Shown here: positions 1-9,857 of the stretch, piece after piece | Position numbering within the stretch: position 1 is the stretch's first letter | Layout: each line of letters starts with the position of its first letter | Assembly: GCA_018401695.1 (NCBI GenBank) | Contig: JAGYKD010000003.1 | Span: forward strand, 186,001-250,000 | Reading direction: 5' to 3' | Source: Flavobacteriales bacterium | Lineage (GTDB): Bacteria > Bacteroidota > Bacteroidia > CAIKAF01 | Length of the DNA: 64,000 bases | Position numbers and translations under genes: made by a program | The notes under the pieces: generated by a model | The model's database searches: none | Told to the model about the DNA's origin: nothing | Seen by the model: the letters and a program-made list of their open reading frames with translations, nothing else

Positions 1-1
1 T

Positions 2-664
2 TTGCCCACAGGGCGCTTTGCGGTGGAAGCCACCGCAGGGCTTTCGCTGAATATTATGGAATTTGATGAGTATGCCTACAACAATATTTTGGGCTATGCT
101 TTTACGACTCCAGGACCGGGGTATCAATTAAGTTTAGGGCTGCGCTACCGGATAAGCGAACATTTTAGTGTACGGGGCGGTGTTTCTCATTTCAATAAGT
201 CTTTTCGGGTGGAGTACCCGGGAACCGACATTAGCACCGGGGAGCAATTTAGGATTACAGAGACCTGGAGTAACCGTTTTTTTAGCGGCTATGCTATAGC
301 GGAGTATCAATCGCAAGATTTCTTTTTTGGTGGGGGCTTTGATTTAACCTTTGCACAAACCAGCAGTCAAAGTTTTCGAGCAGCATCTTTGGCCAATGGA
401 GACGAGTTCGATCTTAATGGGTCGCTTTTGATTGCTCAGGTGGAGCCCCAATTTGATTTTGTGATGAATATGGGCTTCAATTTTTCGACGGACGACAGGA
501 AGTGGCGTTTTAGGCCACACATTAGCTACTACATACCTTTAAACCGGCTGTTTACCTTTAGAGAAGACCTCACCGGTGGCCTGGGGCAAGAATTGAACGG
601 TGCCTATCCGGTGTCTCAGTTCAATTTCCGGATTGGGTTGATAGTAGAGTACGGCTTGAATTAA
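2..664 (+). CDS. Outer-membrane beta-barrel protein, 3' part only
   Basis: The frame is open to the left edge, so the true start lies outside the window; the first codon here is a TTG with no special claim to be a start. The 220 visible residues alternate hydrophobic and polar positions and are rich in aromatic and glycine residues, with repeated strand-turn-strand patterns. The protein ends in a short hydrophobic strand (FRIGLIVEYGLN), as expected of an outer-membrane barrel. No catalytic motif is visible and the family cannot be named. It ends 1 nt before a strong hairpin terminator shared with the convergent gyrB. Confidence 0.7.
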   Translation: MPTGRFAVEATAGLSLNIMEFDEYAYNNILGYAFTTPGPGYQLSLGLRYRISEHFSVRGGVSHFNKSFRVEYPGTDISTGEQFRITETWSNRFFSGYAIAEYQSQDFFFGGGFDLTFAQTSSQSFRAASLANGDEFDLNGSLLIAQVEPQFDFVMNMGFNFSTDDRKWRFRPHISYYIPLNRLFTFREDLTGGLGQELNGAYPVSQFNFRIGLIVEYGLN

Positions 665-665
665 A

Positions 666-697
666 AAAAGCCGGCTTGTACAACAAGGCCGGCTTTT
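666..697. terminator. Bidirectional intrinsic terminator
   Basis: A GCCGGC/GCCGGC stem (670-675 with 688-693) is flanked by an A-tract on one side and a T-tract on the other. It therefore reads as hairpin plus U-run on both strands. It sits between the convergent barrel gene (stop 664) and gyrB (stop 718). A one-base bulge interrupts the inner TTG/CAA extension of the stem. Confidence 0.85.
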
Positions 698-717
698 ACT
701 ATTTGATATTCACGGGA

Positions 718-2760
<2,043 letters not shown>

Positions 2761-2767
2761 TCAACAT

Positions 2768-3097
2768 TTATGGGAGCTTATTAACAATTTCTTTAAAGTG
2801 ATAGGTGAGCCATGCCGCAAGCCCCCCACCCCCAAGGCCCAGACCAAAGGATAAAGCACTCCTTAGCAGGCCTTCGTTCATCCACCAACCCAGCAATAGC
2901 CAAGTGCAAGACATACCTAATCCAAAGCCAACCACAATAGGGAAACTCCGTGGCTTAAGCAGTTCTCGTTCGCTATATCTATAATCGGCCTTTTGGGCAA
3001 GGTAAACCAACAAAAGGGTTAAGCTTATGCTAGCTACAAAGCTGTTCCAAGCCACTACTTCCCAAAAATTCAACGAAGCAAACCAATCTAAAAACAT
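2768..3097 (-). CDS. Small three-helix membrane protein, unknown
   Basis: I do not recognise this family. The 109 residues form three hydrophobic segments, roughly 12-35, 50-72 and 78-100. The last is very glycine-rich (FGLGLGGGGLAAW). A basic linker (RYSERELLKPR) separates the first two. It lies 32 bp downstream of the ketosynthase-like gene on the same strand and could be the last member of the biotin operon, though nothing in the sequence ties it to biotin. It ends about 60 bp before the gyrB promoter box. Confidence 0.6.
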   Translation of the reverse strand: MFLDWFASLNFWEVVAWNSFVASISLTLLLVYLAQKADYRYSERELLKPRSFPIVVGFGLGMSCTWLLLGWWMNEGLLRSALSFGLGLGGGGLAAWLTYHFKEIVNKLP

Positions 3098-3129
3098 AAT
3101 ATATTGTACGCTTTCTTAGGCCTCGTGTT

Positions 3130-4164
3130 TCAAACCCTTTCCACCATTATCGAAATGGCTTGGCCCCCAAAGCCTTGGGCGTTAATCATGGCCTTGTTTA
3201 TTTTATGAGTAGCCAGGCTGCTTTCCGGGGCCTCGGGCCAAGCTTTTCCCAAAACTAAGGCTTCCCACACCCATGCCAAACTTTGCATACCCGAGGCGCC
3301 AAGTCCGTGGCCTGTAAACCACTTGGTCCCTGAAATTTGAGGAGTTGTATTGCCCCAAATACTGAAGCATGCCTTCCGCTCCGCATCGTTCCCCTTAGGT
3401 GTCCCCGGGAAATGGCCGACCACCAAGTCCGGCCCTGTTTGCGCCATTTCCATGCATTGTTCCATGGCTTTTCTCAGGGCTTTCCCCTCCGGCGAAATTC
3501 CCGTAGGACTTGGGCCTTCCTCATTTCCTACGCCAAAACCAAGAACCCTCAGGGAGGCTAAGTTAGTCTCTTTGCTAAGCACGCAGCCGACGGCCTGAGC
3601 CGACAAAACGGTGCCTTTATTGGATACCGGCCAAGGCCCTGCCTTGGGGTCGGTGCAAAGAATTCCTGTTGCTTTGAGAAGAGCTTGGGTTTTAGGGTGG
3701 GTGGGGTATTCTGAGGCAACTACCCAGGCCTGATTGCAAAATCCCGCTTGAAGCCAGGCAAGTCCGTTTAAAAGAGCTTGCAAACCGGAACTACAGGTTT
3801 GGCTGCTATGTAATGCCGGGCCTTGGAAAAATCTGCGGCTCAGTTGACTGGCCAAAAAGCCGGGAGTAGTGTAGGGGCTAAACTTAGGACCATGCAGGGC
3901 TTCGAACCAGTAAGATTCAGCGCCACGAGCCGAGCCGGTGAATAAGGCGGCGTCCTTTTCTTGCTGCAATTCAGGCGGCCTTTGGGCATATAAATCCAAG
4001 GCTTGCTGCAGGTAATGTGGACTGCGGTTTTCCTTTTGCCACTCCGGCCATCGATTCCACCACCCCCGGGAATCCCAAAGAAAAGGAGACTTAAGGCCAA
4101 GGCTTGGTTCGGGCATGGACTGCAGGGACCTTAGGTCATTTATGTAGATGCTTTCAAGGGCCAT
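3130..4164 (-). CDS. Beta-ketoacyl synthase-like protein of the biotin operon
   Basis: Thiolase-fold condensing enzyme. The KAS I/II catalytic set is readable: Cys124 in TCSSG, His251 in GHFPGTPKGND (with the ND..E signature at 259-262), then Lys281 and His286 in KWFTGHGLGASG. At 344 residues it is shorter than typical FabF/FabB (about 410); the C-terminal GFGGQAISIMVER block is present. It overlaps the end of bioA by 25 bp and is therefore translationally linked to it. FabF proper is usually encoded beside acpP, which is not the case here. By context it may act in making or priming the pimeloyl chain, but this is inference; it could also be a general fatty-acid enzyme. Confidence 0.8.
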   Translation of the reverse strand: MALESIYINDLRSLQSMPEPSLGLKSPFLWDSRGWWNRWPEWQKENRSPHYLQQALDLYAQRPPELQQEKDAALFTGSARGAESYWFEALHGPKFSPYTTPGFLASQLSRRFFQGPALHSSQTCSSGLQALLNGLAWLQAGFCNQAWVVASEYPTHPKTQALLKATGILCTDPKAGPWPVSNKGTVLSAQAVGCVLSKETNLASLRVLGFGVGNEEGPSPTGISPEGKALRKAMEQCMEMAQTGPDLVVGHFPGTPKGNDAERKACFSIWGNTTPQISGTKWFTGHGLGASGMQSLAWVWEALVLGKAWPEAPESSLATHKINKAMINAQGFGGQAISIMVERV

Positions 4165-5429
4165 GTTTGAGCTAAAAGTTTTAACCGGTCCAACAAAAAG
4201 TCCAACTCATCCGGTTGGATTCCATAGGGCGGAATAATATACACTACGGAGCCCAATGGCCGCATCAACAGTTCGTGGGCAATACACCAAGCATAGATTT
4301 TTTTCCGTGCCGGATTGTTGTAAAAGTAGCCCTTGTAGTTGCTTGCCAGATCAAAGGCAAAAATGTTTCCTTTTACGCGGACCTTGGGTAAGCGGTCAGA
4401 TGCGTTCCATTCTGCCGCTTTTGATGCAAGGCTTGCGTACAACCATTGCATGTGGGCTTGGATTTCCGGTTGCTCCAAAACATCCAAACTGGCATTGGCT
4501 GCTGCACATGCCAGCGGATTGGCCGTGTAGCTGTGCCCATGATAAAACATCTTTTGGGTGTTTTCGGTGTAGAATTCGGATGCGATTTTCTCGGAAATCA
4601 AGGTGGCTCCCATGGGCAAATAGCCCCCGGTTAATCCTTTGGATAGGGCCATAACATCGGGGGTGCCGCATTGTTCGGAGGCCAACAGTGTTCCTGTGCG
4701 TCCAAAACCTGTGAGGACTTCGTCGGCAATGCACAAAATGTTTAATTCTCGGCACAGACCCAGCAACCGGTGCAGCGGTTGGGCTTCATACATGCGCATA
4801 CCCGCTGCTCCTTGCACCAAGGGTTCGTAAATGAAGGCCGCCGGTTTCTTTTCCTCTAAAAAGCTTTTTAGGGATTCCCAATCGGTTTGTGGACCCGGTG
4901 GCTCAATATAATCTACAGGCGCAAGCAGCGACTCAAAGGGGCGTACAAAGACATCCCGTTCTCCCGCAGCCAAGGCTCCCAAGGTGTCGCCATGGTAGGC
5001 TCCACGTAAAGCCACAAATCCTTTTTTAGAAATGCCTTGGTTTACAAAATACTGCCAAGCAAGCTTTAAAGCAATTTCTATGGCCGTTGACCCATTGTCG
5101 GAAAAAAAAACTTTCCCCTTTGGAACTCCTGTAAGGTTTAGAAGTCTTCCGGCCAGCCGAACAGCTTGGGGATGGGTGAATCCGCTAAAAATGGCATGCT
5201 CCAGCTGGTCGAGCTGCTCCTTTATTTTTTGATTGATGTAGGGGTGGCCGTGGCCATGTAAGTTTACCCACCACGACCCGGAGGCGTCTAAATAGCGCTT
5301 GCCCTCAGAATCATAAAGCCAAACCCCCTCGCCTTTTACCAGGACAGGAAGCAAACCTTCCTCCATAGGCCGACTGAATGGATGCATAATCCATGCTTGG
5401 TCTAAGTTGGATAGAGACTTACCAGACAT
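4140..5429 (-). CDS. bioA: Adenosylmethionine-8-amino-7-oxononanoate aminotransferase
   Basis: PLP enzyme of biotin synthesis that converts KAPA to DAPA using S-adenosylmethionine as amino donor. The fold-type I class III aminotransferase pattern is clear: SGSWWVNLHGHGHP near residue 51, AYHGDTLGA at 144-152, the ADEVLTGFGRTG block with Asp236, and the Schiff-base lysine Lys264 in ALSKGLTGG. Full length at 429 residues. It overlaps bioD upstream by 11 bp and the ketosynthase-like gene downstream by 25 bp, as in a tightly coupled operon. Confidence 0.95.
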   Translation of the reverse strand: MSGKSLSNLDQAWIMHPFSRPMEEGLLPVLVKGEGVWLYDSEGKRYLDASGSWWVNLHGHGHPYINQKIKEQLDQLEHAIFSGFTHPQAVRLAGRLLNLTGVPKGKVFFSDNGSTAIEIALKLAWQYFVNQGISKKGFVALRGAYHGDTLGALAAGERDVFVRPFESLLAPVDYIEPPGPQTDWESLKSFLEEKKPAAFIYEPLVQGAAGMRMYEAQPLHRLLGLCRELNILCIADEVLTGFGRTGTLLASEQCGTPDVMALSKGLTGGYLPMGATLISEKIASEFYTENTQKMFYHGHSYTANPLACAAANASLDVLEQPEIQAHMQWLYASLASKAAEWNASDRLPKVRVKGNIFAFDLASNYKGYFYNNPARKKIYAWCIAHELLMRPLGSVVYIIPPYGIQPDELDFLLDRLKLLAQTWPLKAST

Positions 5430-6066
5430 AGGGTGCCGGGTTAAATTCGGAAACTTTCCTCGCCCAATGGGTTAAACCAATAGATTTGGGATTCTCCAGT
5501 TGAGGTAAATCCGGGAATACCGGTAAATTTGGGTATTGAGCACAAATGATTTCCTTATTGTCTAAAAAGGGGGCTCCACCAAACACTAATCCTTGAATAG
5601 GAATTCCAGAGTGCTTGCAATAGGCCAAACTCAATAGACTGTGGTTAATGGCGCCCAAATAATGGTTTATAACCAGCACTACAGGAAGTTTGAGGTATTG
5701 AATAAAATCCGCAACGGTGTCTTTTTCGTTTAAAGGAACCAACAATCCACCTGCTCCTTCCACCACCAAAGGTCTGTCTTCGGGTAGCTTAACCGAGAAT
5801 GGATCTAAGCTAAGGCCTTCTTGTTTTGCGGCATGGTGCGGTGAAGAAAAGCTTTGAAGCACTTGAGCTTCGGTGAGAGTTTGCGACTCAGGAACTCCGT
5901 ATTCAGAAACCAATCGTGCACGATCGGTTTCAACCGAAGCACCGGATTGAAAGGGTTTCCAATACTTGGCATTCCATGCCAAACATAGTCCGGCAGAAAC
6001 CAAGGTTTTGCCTACATCGGTTCCTATTCCGGTTACGAATACTGCGGCTGCGCGTCCCATATCCAT
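5419..6066 (-). CDS. bioD: Dethiobiotin synthetase
   Basis: ATP-dependent carboxylase that closes the ureido ring of dethiobiotin from DAPA. The P-loop is FVTGIGTDVGKT near the N-terminus, followed by YWKPFQSG; VVEGAGGLLVPL carries the second conserved motif. The open frame reaches 6084, but I prefer the ATG at 6066, preceded by an A-run (AAAAAA) typical of this phylum; 6060 is also possible. The gene overlaps the 3' end of bioF (to 6033) and the start of bioA. Length is about 215 residues, normal for the family. Confidence 0.93.
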   Translation of the reverse strand: MDMGRAAAVFVTGIGTDVGKTLVSAGLCLAWNAKYWKPFQSGASVETDRARLVSEYGVPESQTLTEAQVLQSFSSPHHAAKQEGLSLDPFSVKLPEDRPLVVEGAGGLLVPLNEKDTVADFIQYLKLPVVLVINHYLGAINHSLLSLAYCKHSGIPIQGLVFGGAPFLDNKEIICAQYPNLPVFPDLPQLENPKSIGLTHWARKVSEFNPAPYVW

Positions 6067-7136
6067 TTTTTTAGTTCTTCGCACTCCTCAAGGCTGTTGT
6101 GGGCGTGCAAAATAATGCGGTAACCGCATTTGTCAGCGGGCACCGTGGGTGGGCCAAACCACTTAAGCGCCAAACCGGTAGGAGCATTGGCCACCGGGCT
6201 CCTCAAAAATCTAAGCCATGGGCTCTCTGAAGGCGGTAAAAAGTGGGCTACTTGCGTGTATAAACGCTTCAGGGCATTCCTCTTTTTTTCTAAAACCTCC
6301 GGCTTTTCCAGCAGTTTTAAGACCTGATGCGCCGCAAAGGGCAAGGGCGCCGTGGTATAAATGTAGCCACGCCCGGTCCCTTTTAGCAGCTTTATAAGCT
6401 CCGAGCTTCCAACAATGGCTCCCCCTGAGCTGCCAAAGGCTTTGCCAAAGCCAAAAACACGGGCAAAAACCTGCAAATCTGAAGAATATTGGCTAAACCA
6501 ACCGGCCCCTTTGGGACCTAACAACCCACCGGCATGCACTTCGTCTATCAACAGTCGGAACCCGTATTTTTGTTGCAATTCACCAAGAATCTTTGCGTTG
6601 GCCTGATCTCCGCTCATAGAATATACACTCTCTAAAAGCACATACACCCCTTGATTTTTATGCTTTTTTAGTGCCTGTTCCAGGGAGTTCCAATCCTGAT
6701 GTGCAAATTTTTGGTGCTTAGCCGGACTCAATTGCAATCCATCGCGTAAGGAGGCGTGTATTTCGGCGTCAAAAAGCACTAAATCACTACGTTGAGGAAG
6801 GGTTTGGAGCAACAGTAAGTTAGCCGTATAGGCCGAAGGCATCCAAAGAGCCGCCTCTGTTTTCGTCCATTCGGCAAGGCTAGACTCCAACTCCAAATAC
6901 AGGTCTAAGTTTCCGGAAACTAAACGCGAGCCTGAACTTCCTAAAGGAAGGCTGCTACGCAAAAAGGAATCTACCAGGCTTTGCTGAAACTCCATGTCCT
7001 GCAGTACGCCCAAATAGTCGTTGGACCAAAAATCCACTCCTTTGCTTTCGGGCATGGGACTTTTTAAATATCCCTTACCTTGAGCAAAAAGAATCCGTTG
7101 GCTTATATCATCGGTTCCATTCCAAGGCTTAGGCAT
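6033..7136 (-). CDS. bioF: 8-amino-7-oxononanoate synthase
   Basis: PLP enzyme that condenses pimeloyl-ACP/CoA with alanine to give KAPA. Recognisable blocks are FWSNDYLG at 37-43, GSSGSRLVSGN at 66-76, IDEVHAGGLLG with Asp198 and His201, and the PLP lysine Lys232 in FGKAFGSSGG. Length 367, slightly short compared with about 385 in enterobacteria but complete. It overlaps bioB by 8 bp and bioD by about 34 bp. The related alpha-oxoamine synthase Kbl is unlikely given the operon. Confidence 0.94.
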   Translation of the reverse strand: MPKPWNGTDDISQRILFAQGKGYLKSPMPESKGVDFWSNDYLGVLQDMEFQQSLVDSFLRSSLPLGSSGSRLVSGNLDLYLELESSLAEWTKTEAALWMPSAYTANLLLLQTLPQRSDLVLFDAEIHASLRDGLQLSPAKHQKFAHQDWNSLEQALKKHKNQGVYVLLESVYSMSGDQANAKILGELQQKYGFRLLIDEVHAGGLLGPKGAGWFSQYSSDLQVFARVFGFGKAFGSSGGAIVGSSELIKLLKGTGRGYIYTTAPLPFAAHQVLKLLEKPEVLEKKRNALKRLYTQVAHFLPPSESPWLRFLRSPVANAPTGLALKWFGPPTVPADKCGYRIILHAHNSLEECEELKKWIWDAQPQYS

Positions 7137-8154
7137 TGGCCATTGGCGCTTCTTGGTTTTGATCTTTAAATGCTGGTCGGGGCTTCAACCCAAACAATTG
7201 AAGCATGGTTGCATCCTCATTAAAGTCGGGGTTAGGGGTGGTGAGCAACTTGTCTCCGGTAAAAATGGAATTGGCACCCGCCATAAAACACAAAGCCTGC
7301 TCGGCCGCAGATAATTCTGTTCTACCTGCCGATAGCCTAACCATACTGGCAGGCATCACAATTCGAGCTGTAGCAATGGTTTTTAGCATTTCCCAGAAGG
7401 GTAGTTTTTCTTGTTTTTCTAAGGGAGTTCCCTTTACAGCCACCAATGCGTTTACAGGCACCGATTGTGGGTGCTCCGGAAGCGTAGCCAATGTATGCAG
7501 CAAACCTACCCGATCGGCATCGCTTTCGCCCATGCCAACAATTCCTCCGCAGCACACGTTAAGCCCGGCTTCTCTTACATGTTCAAGGGTGTCTAATCGA
7601 TCTTGATAGGTGCGGGTTTGAATGACTTTATCGTAATACTCAGGCGAGGTATCTAAATTGTGGTTGTAGGAATGCAAACCGGCTTCTTTGAGTCTAAGGG
7701 CTTGTTCTTTATTTAACATGCCTAAAGTACAGCACACCTCCATGCCCATGGCGTTTACTTGCTTTACTGCATCAATCATGCGGTCAAAGTGCACGTTGTC
7801 TTTTACTTCGCGCCAAGCTGCACCCATACAGAATCTGCTGCTCCCTGCTTCTTTGGCTTTAAGCGCCGACTCTACAATCTCTTGAACATTCAATAAGGGG
7901 GTTCCTTTTACGTCGGTATGGTAGCGCGCGGCTTGTGGGCAATAAGAGCAATCTTCGGGACAGCCGCCTGTCTTTACACTAAGCAAAGTGCTCATTTGTA
8001 CTTCGGAAGGGTCGTGGTACGCTCGGTGGGCTTGCGCAGCTTGAAAAATTAAAGACAACAAAGGTTGGTTAAATATATATTGTATTTCTTCGCGCGTCCA
8101 GTTGGTACGCACAGGAAAATGTCCTTGGCTTTCGTGCATATTGTGTTGTTCCAT
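7129..8154 (-). CDS. bioB: Biotin synthase
   Basis: Radical-SAM enzyme that inserts sulfur into dethiobiotin. The [4Fe-4S] motif is CPEDCSYC (Cys65, Cys69, Cys72). Further conserved cysteines sit in FCMGAAW, CCTLGML and CCGGIVGMGE, and the VRLSAGR motif carries the arginine that coordinates the second cluster. First gene of the operon. Start at 8154 is chosen because a TAAATTTG box lies exactly 4 nt before it, a spacing repeated across this window; an in-frame ATG at 8139 (MHESQ...) is the alternative if the transcript has a short leader. Confidence 0.95.
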   Translation of the reverse strand: MEQHNMHESQGHFPVRTNWTREEIQYIFNQPLLSLIFQAAQAHRAYHDPSEVQMSTLLSVKTGGCPEDCSYCPQAARYHTDVKGTPLLNVQEIVESALKAKEAGSSRFCMGAAWREVKDNVHFDRMIDAVKQVNAMGMEVCCTLGMLNKEQALRLKEAGLHSYNHNLDTSPEYYDKVIQTRTYQDRLDTLEHVREAGLNVCCGGIVGMGESDADRVGLLHTLATLPEHPQSVPVNALVAVKGTPLEKQEKLPFWEMLKTIATARIVMPASMVRLSAGRTELSAAEQALCFMAGANSIFTGDKLLTTPNPDFNEDATMLQLFGLKPRPAFKDQNQEAPMANA

Positions 8155-8158
8155 AGAG

Positions 8159-8166
8159 CAAATTTA
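8159..8166 (-). promoter_or_regulatory. bioB promoter -7 box (TAAATTTG)
   Basis: On the minus strand TAAATTTG is followed by CTCT and the ATG at 8154. It heads the five- or six-gene biotin operon. The spacing predicts a transcript starting at or next to the start codon. No -33 TTG and no obvious inverted-repeat operator for a biotin repressor were seen. Confidence 0.55.
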
Positions 8167-8245
8167 AACTTTCCCCTTGAGAGAAGAAGTCTTGTTTTGT
8201 AAAGGCGCTTAAAGTGCCGTTTACAAAGTTCTTAGCCTGTTGGGC

Positions 8246-9154
8246 TTACTTCTGTTTGGAGTATTTTTGAAGCAGAGCTTTTTCTTTTCTGTTAAGGCTA
8301 TTGAACCCTTTTTCATTGATTTTGTCCAATAGTTCGTCTAAGGTGGCTTCACGCTCTGCTTTTATTTCTCGGTATTCATAGTCGCTTAATGTTCGACCAT
8401 ATTGAACTTTCATCATGACCGGTGCCTGTTCTTTTTGACCCGAAATTTTTTCATACCACCTCGCAGGTCGTGCCAACCAATCTTTCCCTTTTTGGAATTG
8501 CCAGGCATAAAGTAGTCCTGCCAAGCCACCTCCCAAGTGGGCCAGCGTGCCGCCTAGATTGCTTGCGCTTCCCAGCATCAATACATTCAGCAGAAAGTAA
8601 AAAATGGCAATATACTTTAGCCGAACCGCCCCAAACAGCAGCAGCTGCACTTGCATATTGGGATACAATCTGGCTGCAGCAAACATAAAGGCCATGAGTG
8701 CTCCGGAAGCCCCCAACAGCGACGATGCGCCAAACATAGCCTGGGTTCCCGGCGCTTGAAATATTAGAAAAGAAAAGATGTTTCCTAAAATGCCACCCAA
8801 AAGATACAGCGGCCATATTTTGGATGCTCCATGCAAGGTTTGCAATAAGCCCCCCAAAAAATAAAGGAATACCATATTGAACAAAAAGTGAAAAAAGCCT
8901 TGGTGAAAAAAGGCAGCGGTAAGCAAGGTCCAAGGTCTAAAAACAAAGGCCTCTAAATTGTAGGGCATGGCGAGCCAATCGCTCAGTATGTTTCTTAAGG
9001 CCGAAGCCCCCTCCGCACCTTGAAACAGAAGCACCACAAAAAACGCCAAATTCCCGGCCAAAAACAGCCCTAAATTCACCACCAGCAACTGCATCACCGG
9101 CGATCTGGGCGGAACTTGCATGCCTCCTCTTCTGCTGAATCCGTATTGACTCAC
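8246..9154 (-). CDS. Rhomboid family intramembrane serine protease (302 aa)
   Basis: Six-helix rhomboid core with the catalytic dyad Ser150 (LLGASGALMAF) and His206 (TLAHLGGGLAG). The L1/TM2 block FFHQGFFHFLFNM is also present. A soluble, charged C-terminal tail of about 75 residues (KAEREATLDELLDKINEKG, then a lysine-rich end) follows the last helix; such tails occur in Bacteroidota rhomboids and may be regulatory. Its start overlaps the stop of the upstream rhomboid by 4 bp (ATGA), so the two are translationally coupled. Substrates are unknown. Confidence 0.9.
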   Translation of the reverse strand: MSQYGFSRRGGMQVPPRSPVMQLLVVNLGLFLAGNLAFFVVLLFQGAEGASALRNILSDWLAMPYNLEAFVFRPWTLLTAAFFHQGFFHFLFNMVFLYFLGGLLQTLHGASKIWPLYLLGGILGNIFSFLIFQAPGTQAMFGASSLLGASGALMAFMFAAARLYPNMQVQLLLFGAVRLKYIAIFYFLLNVLMLGSASNLGGTLAHLGGGLAGLLYAWQFQKGKDWLARPARWYEKISGQKEQAPVMMKVQYGRTLSDYEYREIKAEREATLDELLDKINEKGFNSLNRKEKALLQKYSKQK

Positions 9155-9834
9155 CTCCGCAATCTTTTTATTCGATAATAATTAAGAAACAAAAAGGCCG
9201 ATAAAACACCGCCCAAGTGCGCAAAATGCGCAATTCCATCGCCCCCGCCAAAACCCGATACAATACTCACCAAAATCAATAAGGCCATCATGTACTTGGC
9301 TTTAACCGGTATAAAAAAATACAAGTAAATGGGTTGGTCCGGAAAGTAATAGGCGTAACTAAACAACACCCCATACACTGCACCCGATGCGCCTAACACC
9401 ACCGGAATTACAGGCCCCCCGTAACCCGGAACCATAAGGCTTTCCGGAAAGTAATTTAATTGCACCCAAGTGACCACCAACTGTATAATGCCTGCCCCAA
9501 TGCCACTAAACATATACAAGCTTAGAAACCGCTTGGAACCCATTACATTCTCTATCACCGAACCAAACATCCACAACCCAAACATGTTAAAGAGTATGTG
9601 AAAGATACTGGTAGGATCATGCAAAAACATATAACTCACCAATTGTATGGGGTTAAACGAACCCATTTTCCCCTCCGAAATGTTCGGAAAGTGCAGGGCC
9701 AAGTGCTCATACATCCACTGTCCAATGGCTTGTCCACTGCTAAAAGCAAAAAATAAATAAAATATCCCGTTGATTATCAACAGGTTCTTTATTATTGGTG
9801 GCAATATGCGAAATCCTCCCGGCCCTCTATACAT
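9151..9834 (-). CDS. Rhomboid family intramembrane serine protease (227 aa)
   Basis: Compact rhomboid with Ser150 in VVLGASGAVYG and His206 in HFAHLGGVLSAF, and the FHILFNMFGLWMFG block of the second helix. Unlike the following gene it has only a short basic tail. The two genes have dyads at the same residue numbers but clearly different sequences, so they are old paralogues, not a recent duplication. It starts 23 bp after mutL. Confidence 0.9.
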   Translation of the reverse strand: MYRGPGGFRILPPIIKNLLIINGIFYLFFAFSSGQAIGQWMYEHLALHFPNISEGKMGSFNPIQLVSYMFLHDPTSIFHILFNMFGLWMFGSVIENVMGSKRFLSLYMFSGIGAGIIQLVVTWVQLNYFPESLMVPGYGGPVIPVVLGASGAVYGVLFSYAYYFPDQPIYLYFFIPVKAKYMMALLILVSIVSGFGGGDGIAHFAHLGGVLSAFLFLNYYRIKRLRR

Positions 9835-9857
9835 GATGTTTCCAAGTTAATAATTTA

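Noticed and set aside
4140-4164. Possible frameshifted fusion of bioA and the ketosynthase-like gene
   Set aside because: Both proteins are complete with their own ends; a 25-bp overlap is ordinary operon coupling.
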